A DNA stretch of 64,000 nucleotides, taken from assembly GCF_030867145.1 (NCBI RefSeq), contig NC_134439.1:6175379-6239378 (forward strand), given 5' to 3'. Of this stretch, positions 1 to 11,729 are shown one piece after another. The first letter of the stretch is position 1. The number at the start of each line of letters is the position of its first letter. The notes under the pieces are model-generated. The model saw nothing but the letters and a program-made list of their open reading frames with translations. It did no database searches and was not told the DNA's origin. Made by a program: the position numbers and the translations under genes. Source of the stretch: Opisthocomus hoazin. Its lineage: Eukaryota > Chordata > Aves > Opisthocomiformes > Opisthocomidae.

Positions 1-1740
1 AGGAACTCAGCCCCGTCCTCTGGTTAGGCAGAGGGTGGGCTCCACCAGAAGCCTGGCTTTGGGCCGTGGTCAGGAGCAAGGCAGTGGTCCTGAAACAGGG
101 TCAGTCCCCTGGGGACCAGGAGGGACAGGCACCCTCTCCCACCACCTCGGGCATGAACCCAGCACCTGTACCAGGTAGGTGTTAGCAGACGCCGCAGCAC
201 AAGCCGGGAGCAGGGGGGTGATGCTGCACCAGGCATCTGGAGCAGGACCAACGTGACCCAGCCCCTCGGAGGCTCGCAACGCTCTCTCCGCACAGGTGTC
301 TGTTCGCAATGCAAGCAAGGAAATCCTAGCATCGAGAAGCCTTGGCAAATTAGCCAAGGAGCAGAGCAGGGGCACACGGGGTGTGATGGCTGGCCGTCAG
401 ACCGGGAACACCGGGACGGTGATGCATCGAGCCCGGATGAGCTGCGCTCTGCTATGGCCCAGCGGCAGTGACTCACTGAGCTGCCTTCTGATAACTGCGG
501 GAGGGCAGGGAGGTGACGGGACATCCCTTGTGCCATACCCCTTCCCCGGAGACAGACTGGAGCCAGAGAGATTCCCAAAATGAGGAAACACAGGCAGGAG
601 GCAGCAACCTTGCCTAAGACTCGTGGAAGATGAAGTAAGCACAGCTGAGGCAATACATCCCCCAATAATCACTGTGGGCTCCTAAGGGGTAGAAAAAAAT
701 AGTCCAAAAACCAGTTTGTCATTCATTGCACATGAAGACAAACCCTGGACATGGAGTGGCAGCTTGGCAGCCACTGTCCCCAGTGCTCTGCATCACGCTG
801 TCACACACGGCCACTCGGCACACACCTCTCGGGGATGCTCTGTGGGTCCAGGAGCACAAGTGGGTGAAAGCACCTCATTTTGAAAGTTAATTACCAAAAC
901 CACCACTTTCCCCTTCCAGGAGGTCTCATGCTGCTGTTGCTTTGGGCCCCATCTTCCCCGAGCCATCATCCAGCCACCGTGGACTCCTCTTACTCTGAAT
1001 CGCCCTTCGCAGACCTTTGCCTTCCACAGACCCTAAAATTATGCGAGAGGTCGCTGGTGAGGGCTGGGGACACCCAGCTTCTTTTCCGTAAGGTGGGATG
1101 GAGGTAACACAATTAGTAATTTCCAGCCCTTGGTAAATGAGCATTTGCCAGCTGCAAAAAGATTACGGCGAGTGACTTCATTTGCTTTGGAAACAGCTGA
1201 GTCATTTGTAATTACCGACACTCACCGGCAGTAATCGCCGCGCTGGCGTTGGATTAATGGGAGCTCCTGCGGCTGGAGGGCAGCCCCTGGGGAGCTTCCC
1301 TGCAGCTCTGGCACGGACACGGAGCTCCATGGCTACTGTTCCCTGCCACCCACGGCTGTGCATGCCTGTGCTGCCACCCCAAAGCCAAGTGCACGAGGAA
1401 AATCCTCCCATCCTGTCCCCTCCAGCCAGCCACCGCCATCCCCATTGCTGTCACCATTGCATGCCCGGGTGCTGGTCCAGGCGGCGAGCCCGGAGGGGGC
1501 TGGAGGGTCCAGATTTGCAATGCAGTGAGTTTGACCTCATTCATTTTCCACTTTCTCTGCAAGAGAGAGCAATGGCCCTAATGCCGGCAGGGCTGGGCAG
1601 GTCACCCAGCGCCAGGCAGGAGGGCAAGCCACCCTTGTCTGTCCCAGCTCATCCACACTGGAGGAAGGGCAGGACCAGGTTGGGAAGGTGGAGGTCATTG
1701 GGCATCGCCTGAGGGATCCCACTGCTCCCCATCGCACCCC
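1..1740. other. Non-coding stretch, no gene recognised
   Basis: Several short open frames occur on both strands, but none shows a recognisable domain, a splice pattern or coherent codon use. I see no RNA gene and no named repeat before the CR1 copy that starts near 1741. It may be intergenic or belong to an intron of a gene lying to the left. Confidence 0.5.
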
Positions 1741-2254
1741 TCATGCCGCACCTGGAGTAGTGTGTTCAGTTTTGGGCCCCTCACGACAAGAAGGATATTG
1801 AGGGGCCAGAGGGTGTCCAGAGAAGGGCAGCGAGGCTGGGGAGGGATCTGAAGAACAAGTCTGATGAGGAGCAACTGAAGGAGCTGGGTCTGTTCAGCCT
1901 GGAGAAGAGGAGGCTGAGGGGAGACCTTCTCACTCTCTACAGCTCCCTGACAGGAGGGTGTAGTGAGGGGGGGGTTGGTCTCTTCTCCCAGGTAACCAGC
2001 GATAGGATGAGAGGCAATGGCCTCAAGTTGTGTCAGGGAAGGTTTAGATTGGATATTAGGAAAAATTTCTTTCCTGAAAGAGTGGTCAGGCCTTGGAACA
2101 GGCTGCCCAGGGAGGTGGTGGAGTCCACATCCCTGGAGGCGTTCAAAAAACGTGTAGATGTGGCACTTGAGGACATGGTTTAGCAGGCATGGTGGGGTTG
2201 GGTTCCCATTTGGACTTGATGACCTTAGAGGTCTTTTCCAACCTATGATCTATG
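1741..2254 (+). mobile_element. CR1 LINE, 3' fragment (sense)
   Basis: The segment carries the diagnostic avian CR1 3' region: a 'cagcctggagaagagg' block, a 'gaggaaaaatttctt'-like block, a 'ggctgcccagggaggtggtggag' type block and a tail with 'ttttccaacctatgatctatg'. Only the extreme 3' end is present, so it is a 5'-truncated, dead copy. It resembles the copies at 15962, 25574 and 51786 (same 'gttcaaaaaacgtgtagatgtggcact' style block), so these four probably belong to one subfamily. Confidence 0.9.
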
Positions 2255-2715
2255 ACTCTCATCGGACAGGGTGCTTGCCGGGGAAGGGAAGAGCGACACA
2301 TCCTCCGGTGATGCAATGCTTCACAAACCCCATCTGGCCTTTCCCACTACAGGGACCAGACCTGGCCACCTCCAAAACTGGGCTGGACCCTCCGGTCAGT
2401 TTGCCACCAGATGACACCGAATAAACCAGCCCAGAGGGGACACGTTGGGTGGCTCAGGGCCACCGCCACCCTCAAAGCAGCCCCTGTCCCCCATCACCCT
2501 GTTCCTCTGCCCCCCACCTCAGCCAGACCTGCCTGCGGTGCCGTGGAGTGATGCAGCCGGCTCGGGCACAGGGTTATTTGCATCGGGTATTGTTATATTT
2601 GGTTATAACAGCATCCGATAAGGCACCCGCCCACTCTGTGTTGATGTGCTGATGGAAAATTAAATCATTAAGTTTGGGTGTCTGCATGTCAGTGGAAAGT
2701 ATTAAACCTTGTTTT

Positions 2716-3348
2716 TGTGCCCTGGCTGCCAAGAAAGCCAATGGGATCCTGGGGTGCATCACGAGGAGTGTGGCCAGCAGGGCGAGGGAGGTTCTCCTTT
2801 GCCTCTGCTCTGCCCTGGGGAGGCCCCATCTGCAGTGCTGTGTCCAGTGCTGGGCTCCTCAGTTCAAGAAAGATGAGGAGCTACTGGAGAGAGCCTAGCG
2901 GAGGGCTATGAGGATGAGGAGGGGACTGGAGCATCTCTCCTATGAGGAGAGGCTGAGGGACCTGGGCTTGTTCAGCCTGGAGAAGAGAAGGCTGAGAGGG
3001 GACCTTAGAAATGTTTATAAATATCTGCAGGGTGGGGGTCAGGAGGACGGGGCCAGACTCTTTCCAGTGGTGCCCAGCGACAGGACAAGGGGCAACGGGC
3101 ACAAACTGAAGCAGAGGAAGCTCCAGCTGAACCCGAGGAAGAACTTCTTCCCTCTGAGGGTGACGGAGCCCTGGCCCAGGCTGCCCAGGGAGGCTGTGGA
3201 GTCTCCTTCTCTGGAGATATTCCAGCCCCGCCTGGCCGCGGTGCTGTGCAGCCTGCTCTGGGTGACCCTGCTTGGGCAGGGGGTTGGGCTGGGTGACCCC
3301 CAGAGGGCCCTGCCAACCCCTGCCATTCCCTGATTCTGTGATTCTGTA
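2716..3348 (+). mobile_element. CR1 LINE, longer 3' fragment (sense)
   Basis: About 630 bp of CR1 including the end of the reverse-transcriptase reading frame (broken by stops) and the 3' UTR, ending with two 'attctgtg'-type octamers. It differs from the 1741 copy by the 'ggagatattccagccccgcctgg' style block and the 'cttgggcagggggttgggctggg' style block. The inverted copy at 31251-31812 shares these, so both belong to a second subfamily. Confidence 0.92.
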
Positions 3349-3521
3349 AACAGTGATGAGTCTGGTCGGGTCTCAGCAGCCTTTTGTGTCAACATCACTG
3401 CGGACTCAGCCTTTGCCGGTCTGCACCTCCGAGAACAGCGTCAGTCGCTGCTAATAATGTCAGACAAGTGCTTTTAAATATTAAGGATCTAGTTCTTTTA
3501 TTTGCTTTTTTTTATTTTTAG

Positions 3522-3823
3522 GGGTATTGAATTTACATAGCAATCCTTATGGAGGTTTTGGAATGGCAGCGCAACAGCAGCAGTTCATTCTTTGGCTTCT
3601 ATCTCGTTACGAGAAGTTACGGACGGAGCAGCTAATGAGATCTGCTGCCTTGTTAAGAAATGGTAATGACGTAGGGCTACTAAAATTAGCAGCATCAGTG
3701 GTCCACCCTCCCGCCCCAGTACAAAGTGCAGTGCAGCCCCCCCAGCCCTCTGCCCTTCAGCAAGCGCCTGGGGGGCCGCGTTCAGTCCCTCCTTTCAGCA
3801 TCGCCCACACCCGAGTTTTTTCG
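3522..3823 (+). CDS. Candidate internal exon of an unidentified gene
   Basis: A T-rich tract ending in 'tttttag' precedes 100 open codons (after two leftover bases), which stop at a TCG|GTGAGG donor. The predicted peptide has a Gly/Tyr-rich start, a QQQQ run, a helical stretch (FILWLLSRYEKLRTEQLM), then a Pro/Gln-rich tail. The first half uses AT-ending codons, unlike the GC-rich receptor and channel exons nearby, which suggests an older or different compositional origin. I do not recognise the family. If the donor is not used, the frame runs on to a stop near 4057 through an AT dinucleotide repeat, which looks unlike protein. It could also be a fragment of a processed copy. No partner exons were found in the window. 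Confidence 0.35.
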
Positions 3824-4034
3824 GTGAGGAGGATTTGGGGTGGCCCAGGGGTGCGAGGCTGGGTCGTTAATCCCAAGAGATCATCATGGCCGCCTTCCCT
3901 GAGCTCCTGGGTTTCCTCCTCCTTCCTTCGCCCCTCCTGCCCTCTCTGCTTCGTCACTAAAAGCATTAAAATGGTGACGTTTGGGTCAAAATTCCCCTTG
4001 CTAAAGGGGCTGGGGTTTTCTAGCATGGAGAATT

Positions 4035-4079
4035 TTATTTATATATATATTATATAGACTTTTATATATATATATATGT
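4035..4079. repeat. (TA)n-rich simple repeat
   Basis: Interrupted alternating TA tract, two runs separated by 'gactttt'. Confidence 0.9.
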
Positions 4080-4710
4080 AAGGAGAAGACCCCAAGTGAG
4101 AGTCTGGGGGTCCATAGCTGGCCCCATGGGCAGCCCCTTCCCTGGGCACGGCTGGAGGGATGCTGTGCTGGGCGTTTTGTGCCCAGGGCAGCGTGTGTCC
4201 ATCACGGGTCGCTCCGGCTCCCGGGGTCCACCAGCCGCCCTCCGCTATGCTCTTTGGTACCGAGGTTACAGCACCCAGCGTCCTGGTAGCACCAAACCAC
4301 CAACATCACGAGCTCAGTCGAGACCAAAGACCTCAGTTGGGGCAGAGCTGAAGTTGTTTTGCAGAGCTGCGTGCTGCCCGCCAGAGACCCTGTACCATTG
4401 TGGGCAGGAGCTGCGTTTTGGGAAGGGGGTCTGGGGAGAGGCAGGTGAGTGGGCAGGGTGCAGCTGGGGAGGGGGACGGGCAGTGCTGGGGCTGGCAGAG
4501 CCTCCTGCGCAGGCAGCGCTTGAAGGAGCCCCCCTGCCTGCACCCTGTGTGCGTGCATGTGTCCAGGCATGCACACACGTGTCAGGGCATGTGTTTGCAC
4601 ACGTGTGCCTGCGCATTCCCAGCATCATGACAGCTCCTTCGAGCTCTCTGCCTTCCTATGGTCCCAGGTCCTGTGTGGAGCTGGCCGGGGAGCAGCGTGA
4701 CCTTTGGCAA

Positions 4711-4908
4711 ATCATGGAATGCTTTGCGTTGGAAGGGACCTGTAGAGGCCACCCAGTCCAACCCCCTGCAGTGAGCAGGGACATCTTCAGCTGGATCAGG
4801 GTGCTTAGAGCCCCATCCAACCTGGCCTGGAACGTTTCCAGGGATGGGGTATCTCCCACCTCTCCAGGCAACCCGTGCGAGGGTTTCAGCACCCTCATGT
4901 TAAAAAAT
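4711..4908 (-). mobile_element. CR1 LINE, 3' fragment (antisense)
   Basis: On the + strand it begins with 'atcatggaatgctttgcgtt' and continues through 'cacccagtccaaccccctg', the reverse complement of a CR1 3' end. Its match to the 58061 copy (which has 'tcaaggccaggttggatgg') suggests a third CR1 subfamily. Confidence 0.85.
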
Positions 4909-5514
4909 GCATGGCCCCCACACCCCATCCTGGCTGCCCCCCCACTTCCCACAGCCTTCATCCAGTGGTTTTCCAGCTCAGCAGTGTCCAAGGAGCAGGT
5001 GAGAGGGCTCCGTGCCCAGCTGGGGGGTCTCCGGTCCCTGACGGGAGCGGGTGAGGGGGTGCTGGGAGCCCGGGGTGGCCAAGCTGGGCAGTGCCAGGCT
5101 GGGGTGTCCCCCCCGTTCTGCTCCTCGCATCCAGCCCTCTGCGTGGGGAGGGGGAGCGGAGGGTGGAGCCTGCCATGGCCAGATCCAGGAGCTGTGACAT
5201 TCATCCTCGCAGAGAGACGGAGCCCATCGGCGCTGGGCAGCGGGGGGGACATCAGGAGCTGGGTGGGCACGGGGAGTGGGTCAGGGCCCCCCGAGTGGGA
5301 GCGAGCATCTGCCACGGGAAAGGGTCCCGGAGAGAGCCGGGAGCAGGGCAGGGCTGGGAAGGAGCCGTGAACCAGGTTTAAGGGGTGCAGGGTGCGGGGT
5401 CACCCCTTGGATCCAGGGTCCTGGTGCGGGCCCCCCCCCCGCAGGGCCATGCAGGAGGAGCTGGGCTGTCCCCAGCCCCTCGGGGACTGAGCCGGGACAG
5501 GGTTGGCTCCAGCC

Positions 5515-5586
5515 ATGGGGGGCCCATGGCAGCCCCCCGGCACCTGCATGCTGCTGGTCCTGCTGGTCGCACTCCCGATGCTTGGG
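5515..5586 (+). CDS. Receptor exon 1: start codon and signal peptide
   Basis: The ATG lies in strong Kozak context (cagccATGG). It encodes 24 residues with a hydrophobic core (MLLVLLVALPML) typical of a cleaved signal peptide, followed by a GTAAGT donor in phase 0. The fit of phase to exon 2, and the mature N-terminus that begins there, support this start. An ATG-containing exon further upstream cannot be ruled out but is not needed. Confidence 0.75.
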
Positions 5587-8241
5587 GTAAGTGTCCCCGG
5601 GGAGGACGGGACGGCGGAGGGGAGCGGGTGGGCAGCGAGCGTGGCCGTCCCCTGCCTTTGATGGCCACTTTGGGGTCTGACAGCCCTGGGGAGCAGCATG
5701 CCCACAGTCCTGGTCGGGGATCAGGTCTTCCCCAGCACGTCCCCATCCCTGGTGCTGCCCGACCCGGGGGTGACACTGAGCCCCAGCCCCGGGCGCTGCT
5801 GGCACTGCTGCTCCCACTCGGGTGCTGTCACAGCAGCTTCTAGGGGGGGGATTTGCTGACACGCAGCGCAGGGATGGGCAGGGAGGGAGGTGGGCAATGC
5901 GGGGACCCCGCTGTGCTCCCCGGGAATGGGACAGTGATTGGGGTCCGGCCAGCACAGCCAGCAAAGCTCCAGGGGTTCAGCTCCAGGGGCTGCTCCAGGG
6001 CATCCCCAGGGAGGGTGACCCCGCTCTGCCCTGCCTCAGGGAGGGTCCCCTCCGTCCTCTGGTCCTGGTCCCGGAGGAGGGGGCTTCGCTCGCATTGTCC
6101 TCGAAGGAGCCCCAAACCCCAAGGGCCTTGGAGAGCATCCGCAGGCGTGAAGGTTGGGATGGCTGGAGGGTGCAGGGGGGACCCACGGGGACGGTGGGCA
6201 CCGAGCCCCGCTGAGCCGGGGGGACCCGGAGCAGTTGTGGTGCCGGAGCAATGCGCAGCGAGTCCAGCAGCCGAGCCGGCAAACCCATCTGGAACTTCTC
6301 AAATCGCCTCGGCGGCAAACGCCGGGGGTGGAGGGCTCGGGAGGGAGAGGGCTTCAGCTCAGCCTTTCTCCGCAGAGCCTTCTCCTGGCACTGCTTCGCT
6401 CCACGAGTTCTTCAGCTAACATGGAGGCTTTGAATAATGGAAAGGAAAAGAAAATTAGAAGAAAGAGAAGGGAGGAAAAGGAAGGCGGGGGGAGAGGGAA
6501 GCAAAAGGAAAAAGGGAGAAGGAAAAGGAAAAGAAGGGAAGGGAAGGGAAGGGAAGGGAAGGGAAGGGAAGGGAAGGGAAGGGAAGGGAAGGGAAGGGAA
6601 GGGAAGGGAAGGGAAGGGAAGGGAAGGGAAGGGAAGGGAAGGGAAGGGAAGGGAAGGGAAGGGAAGGGAAGGGAAGGGAAGGGAAGGGAAGGGAAGGGAA
6701 GGGAAGGGAAGGGAAGGGAAGGGAAGGGAAGGGAAGGGAAGGGAGAAGAAAAGACGGAAAGAGAGGGAAAGATGGAAAGAGGAAAGAGCAGGGAAAACAA
6801 GTGGAGCCAGTGGACTACCAGAGGCTTTGGGGGCTTTATAAGGAGAGCAATGACATCAGGCCCCTTCTGAGATGGGAAAACTGAGGCACAGCAAGGAGTT
6901 GCTTGTCCTAGTGCAAGCTCCGAAGGGAGCACTGCACATTCCCTCCTCCAGTGCTCCAGCAGCCAGGCTGCATTGCTATAAATGATAAAAACCAGCAGCT
7001 TTGCAGCTAGAAGAGGTTGCGGCACCTCTGCCCAGCACAGGTCCTTCATTACCACGATGAAGTAGTGAGCTTTCTGGGTGCTGTGCCCAGCACCATCACC
7101 AAAATGCATTTCGCAGACCTTGTAAATCTTTTGTTCAGCAGGAAAAGGAAACGAAATCTTCTGGGGGAGGTGAAGGGACCCCAGAGCAGTGGTTGCACGA
7201 TGGCCAGGACAGGGCAGGACGGAGGACAGGACTCAGCCAAGCGATGCTTTAACGCTCCAGACTTCCCTCCAGTCCCTGGGTCCACTTTCCCACCCTCATC
7301 CCTCAGTTTCTCCAGCGTTTATATCTCTATTCGCACACCTGAAACCATCAGCAGCCCAGTCCCGTGTCCTGGCCCAAAACCCCTGCCCCAGACATGCCCC
7401 GTCTCTGGATGCTGCAGCTCCCACCGCATCCCCCCGTGGGCATGGATGTTTGGGAATGGGCATGGACGCGTGGGAATGGGCATGAAATATTTATGGACTG
7501 TTCTCAGTTCAGCCTCAATATCCCGGCTCTGCAGCCGAAAGCCACGGAGACAAACCCCACAGGTGGGGTCTCCCGAGCAGATTCTCTCCCAGGGTGCTGA
7601 GCCACCACATCCCTGCCGGGTTTTGGGAGCTGTGGGGTCGGGGTGTGCTCCTTGGTGTCTCAGCACTTCTGCCAGCAAACCCAAAAGCTTTACGGAGCTC
7701 AGCGTGCCCATTTTGCAGCATCTCCCCAGAAAGCCAGGGAACAGAAGGGTGAACTCTGACAGCCGTTGCCGATGCCTCCGATTAAAATACACCAGTCTGA
7801 ACACGAGCAAAACTCATGTGAGTAAAACCCAGCTGGCAAGGGAAGGATTAGATATGCCTGAATAGGTGGGTTTTTTAAATATTTAATTACATCGTTTCCT
7901 TGCTCAGGCTTTGAACGTGCTCTCCTCTGCTCTGCTGATGGGGTCGGCCCCTCCATCCTTGAGCTCAGCTCCTCTGCGTGGAGCTTGCGTCTTGGCGGAG
8001 CGGTGCCCTTAAGCATCACACGCTTTCAGAGGGAATTAGGAATAATTGCAGTGGTTCTTTGTGGTGTTTACAAGGCAAACAGTAGCAAGCTAAGGAAATG
8101 TCAGGGTCCAAAAGCACGGTTATGTACATAGGCTCTCCTGGGGCTGGCTGCAGCAGAAATAGTGAATATTGGCTGGTATCCTGGCTGCTCAGGTCTTTTA
8201 ATGCCTGGCCTCCTACTGTCTGCCCTTTCCCCCCTCCCAAG
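5587..8241 (+). other. Receptor intron 1
   Basis: 2.65 kb, GT-AG. Its main content is the long AAGGG pentanucleotide array near 6534-6744 with a purine-rich flank. Otherwise I see nothing of note. Confidence 0.7.
6534..6744. repeat. (AAGGG)n pentanucleotide array, about 42 units
   Basis: About 210 bp of nearly perfect AAGGG units on the + strand inside a longer purine-only zone (about 6437-6800). All three forward frames stay open, giving spurious Gly-Arg-Glu-Gly-Lys proteins and, on the minus strand, Pro-Ser-Leu repeats. Such homopurine tracts can form triplex or G-quadruplex structures. Confidence 0.98.
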
Positions 8242-8365
8242 GTGCACGCGACACATCCCGACTGCTCCATCGTCCTCTATTTCCAAGAACGAGAAGCTGA
8301 ATGTCTGGAGATTATCAGGAGCGAAAGCCAAGCGCCAGCCTCCCCTGGATCCCCCGGGCAGCACG
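8242..8365 (+). CDS. Receptor exon 2: N-terminal helix of ectodomain
   Basis: Residues 25-65. Starts VHATHPDC and contains the first family cysteine in EAECLEII; the HPxC...C spacing closely follows GHRHR. This part forms the N-terminal alpha-helix of the hormone-binding ectodomain. It ends in phase 1 at a GTGAGT donor. The end is rich in Ser/Pro/Gly (SPGSPGQ), a probably flexible loop. Confidence 0.9.
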
Positions 8366-11276
8366 GTGAGTGTGAGCTGCCCGCTGTGCAGGGGGCTCCT
8401 CTGCCTCGGGAGGGCTTGCTAAGGGGGGTCTTTGGGGGATGATCCATGGTAGGGGGGTTGCAGAGCGCACACAGATGCAGCAAAGCAGGTATTTTCAGGA
8501 GAAAGGAGAGCAGCGCTGAGGCAAAGGCTAAGCAGCATCCCTGGAGAGCCCCAAAACTGCTGCTGCAGGGGGAGAGGGGGGCTGAGATTGCAACCAGGGG
8601 GTACGGGCGGGCTACGGGATGCACACAAGCGCAGGGGCTGAGTCCCCCCAGATTTATAGCATATGGCGGTGACGGCGTGGTCACACCTCGAGCAGAGCCT
8701 CCTGCCCCACTCCCGTCCTCCCAGGCAGGGCTGCGGGCTCGGGCGATGCAGAGCCCTGGCCATCAGCACAAGCGTCGCACGGCGCGTGTCACCGCTTCAT
8801 GGCTTCTTGCCTTCCTAATTCAGTTAGTTTTCATGCTAAACATGTTTTGAGCAGCTTAATTTTTACATACCCAGGACTTTTCAACCAATTAACTAATTGG
8901 AAAACAGTTTTAAAGGGTTGCTTTTGTACTTTTTTTTTTTTAACTGCATTTCAATTTCCATCCAAAAGCAGCTTGGCTCAAATTCTGGGTAAAAATTATC
9001 ACCTAGCGAATCAGAAATGCGTCATTCAATGAGTTTCATCTAATACAAATGTAAAAAAGAAGCATCTCAATAAATGCATGTTAAGGTGCCTAATTGCTTA
9101 AGTAACTGTGCAGGTGTGTAACGTATCACCCAGCTCAGCAGACAAAAGCCAAGCTAATCGAAAAGGTCCATTTTGCAGCCCAGATTGTGCCAGCCAGAGG
9201 GAAGGAATCTCACTGTAGGAAAATAACCAAGAAGCACGAATGCATAATTAAAATCAGTACTTAATCCCAGGTTTCCTGCTTGCCTGCCGCCTCCGCTGCT
9301 CACCTGGACTGAATTTATCCCTTCCCCTTTGCTTGCTTGTGCCAGCGCGGGAGGGTCCTGCTGCGAGCGTGGCACGGAGTGACGATGGAGGGGAAGGCGC
9401 AGATGCCCTGGACATGGTGGCAATACAGCGTGGAGGAGCAGGGCAGAGCCCTCAGGCTTCAGCATCCTTCTGGGGAACCCACCACGGGGCCCTACAACTC
9501 GTCAGAGATCTCGCTTGCAGTGCTTTCGCCTCAAAGGCTGCTCCAGTGCTTGCAGCATTTACTGCTCTGAAATAGCTGGGAAGAAGTAACCTGCTGGTGA
9601 GGCTCAGATGATCTCTTTTGGAGGTCTCCAGATACCAGCTGGAGCAGCAAGAAATAGGGAGACAGCCCTGGCAGGTCTACGTATAATTAACCAGTAGAAA
9701 TACAGAGCAGGAACTTCCCATCAAATTGCATTTTTGGGGAAAAAAATGCCCTTTTGGCCACAACAAGAACATCATGAGGGTAATGTTGACCTTGTGGATG
9801 TTTCAACCTTCAGCTGGAAAAATTGGAATGAAGCAGGTTGGTTTGGGTCAATCCAAACCAAACACCTCGGGCTGCTGGTCTACACTGGCTGAGAGCCCAG
9901 GGACAGGGGACAGGGCGAGGATGTGGTGGCCCCTGGGGATACTGAAGGCACAGCTTCTGCCCACGAGGCTGGCAGTGAGACACATTGCCAGGTCCTTTGC
10001 TCAGGTTTTTTTGCCCTCTTCCCCTCAAAGATGCCTCCATCACCTCTGCTCCATGGGAGAGTTGATCCAGTTTTGCACAGCTCTAAGAAATGTGATTTTT
10101 TTAGATGCTGCAGCAGCCCAGGAGAGGGAAACAGAGGGAAGGGGGACTTAAACCTTTTCTCCCCAACCGAAAGGAGGGGTGACTTTATTCCTCGGGAATG
10201 CACTGCAGAGCTGTGGGTCCCAGCTCGATCCCTGTGCCATGGGCTGCTCCTCTGGCTCCCAACCAAGTGGTCCCGCAGCACTCACCGTGCTGGGAGAGCT
10301 CGTTTGTAGAGCGAGAGACGCAATTACACACAGCGGGATGGCTCTGCCACACAGACACACCCAGGTATTTTGATCACACACCAAGAAATGAAGCAACCAC
10401 TCTCAGCACCGGTCCCGACAGCTCTGCTCAGTTCATCTGTCTTCCAAAGCAAAAATGAAGACGTACCTTGGTGTTGTAACGACAGCCCTGCAGATCCCTC
10501 CAAGCCTGGCCAGATACCCACGCACTGCTTTGCTGAGAGCAGAGAAAACTAATTAGACTTGTCAGAGTCCACATTCCCTGGCTGGGAACAGATGTGGCTC
10601 CGGGTTAATAATGTATATCTACAAGGTTAATAATGTGCATGTGCAAGGAGGAGAGCTGTCCTGGAAGTGTGATGTCTATGTCTCATCCCGGTGTGCTGCA
10701 GCACGAATTCTTCAAGGCCGCGTGTCTGCTGGGCCGTGCTCGTTTCCAAGGCAATTGGAGAGTCATTTAAAGATGAACTTAATGCTAGAGAGACAAGTAA
10801 AACACGTTTAAGCAAACTGGTCTCCAGCAAGTCTTGCAGTGCTTTCTCCTGTCCTCCTCCTTCGGGCTGGAGAAACATTCTGAGCTGAGCCACCATGGCT
10901 GCTGGGTGCCAAAATCCAGCAGAAAACTGCATTATTTAAGATGCCACCAGGAAAGTCCTGGCTTTTCCCGCCCCCTTGTCCCCCAGGGTCTCCCCGCAGG
11001 AGCTCTGGGTCTGCTGTAACCCCAAGAAATAGCAGGTCCCGTCTCGCCGCGGGGCTAAAAGGAGATCTCAGCACTGGAGGAGGTCATTTCCAGAACTGAG
11101 CTGGGATGCTCCTAATTCCTGAGGGGGTATGGCATGGCCCCATAGATCGAGTGACGGCTGGCCGCTCTCCCGTTACAGCCGTGCCTGCTGCGGGCTGTGC
11201 CTGGGGACCAGGGGGCTGCGTGTGTCCCCCCGGCACGTCCCTTCCCAGTGGCACTAACCGTCCCGTCCCTCCCCAG
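8366..11276 (+). other. Receptor intron 2
   Basis: 2.9 kb, GT-AG, no gene seen inside. AT-richer than the flanks between about 8800 and 9800, with no recognised repeat. Confidence 0.65.
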
Positions 11277-11384
11277 GCTGCCTGACCGAGTGGGATGGAG
11301 TGAGCTGCTGGTCAGCCGTGCCCGTCGGCCAGTCCCGAGCCGTCGCCTGCCCTGACATCCTCCACGTCTTCAAGAAGTCCAAAG
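11277..11384 (+). CDS. Receptor exon 3: ectodomain core
   Basis: Residues 66-101. Contains the family signature WDGVSCW and the ACPD motif, giving three of the conserved ectodomain cysteines. The Trp/Asp pair stabilises the class B ectodomain fold. Phase 1 in and phase 1 out, 108 nt, as expected for this exon in secretin-family receptors. Confidence 0.93.
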
Positions 11385-11669
11385 GTGCAGTGCTCTGAAT
11401 CCGGCGCAGACCGCTCATCCCCTGGGACCGAGGGCTGAGCTGCACCCATCCCTGCCTGCCTGGGATCCTTGTGCCCCCCCGGCCCTTCCCCTCCGGTCCC
11501 ACAGCTCCTGCCCCATCCAAGAGCTCAGCATATATTGCAGTCCAAGCAGGGGAAGGGCAAAAGCAGAGATGCAGGGTGCTGCTCTGCCAGGAAAGTCCCC
11601 AAACCCTTTCCTCACCCAGCACCTAGCACCCGTGTGGGTAGGACACTTGGGGACCTCATCCTCCAGCTG

Positions 11670-11729
11670 GGTGACACCAGGACAGTCACCTTGCTGCTTG
11701 GTGACACCAGGACAGTCCCCTCACTGCTT
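11670..11729. repeat. Tandem duplication, 2 x 30 bp
   Basis: 'ggtgacaccaggacagtc' recurs exactly 30 bp apart, each followed by a similar 'ctgcttg' end. It lies in intron 3 of the receptor. Confidence 0.85.

Larger units (their letters stand above)
3824..5514. other. GC-rich non-coding stretch upstream of the receptor
   Basis: It contains an AT dinucleotide tract near 4035, CA/TG-rich sequence near 4548-4612 and an antisense CR1 near 4711. A 424-codon open frame crosses the region, but it runs through the CR1 and is best explained by low stop density in GC-rich DNA. The last few hundred bases before 5515 should hold the receptor's promoter and 5' UTR. I see no convincing TATA box there. Confidence 0.5.

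Noticed and set aside
2674-3333. Open frames inside CR1 copies (also at 31257-31811)
   Set aside because: They are remnants of the CR1 reverse-transcriptase region with stops, 5'-truncated and not host genes.
4096-5370. 424-codon open frame on the + strand
   Set aside because: It crosses an antisense CR1 fragment, has no domain and consists of residues favoured by GC-rich DNA. No splice or promoter context supports a gene.
6154-7109. Long open frames through the AAGGG repeat on both strands
   Set aside because: They consist of repeat translations (GREGK and PSLPF units). Open frames are expected because the repeat has no stop in any frame.
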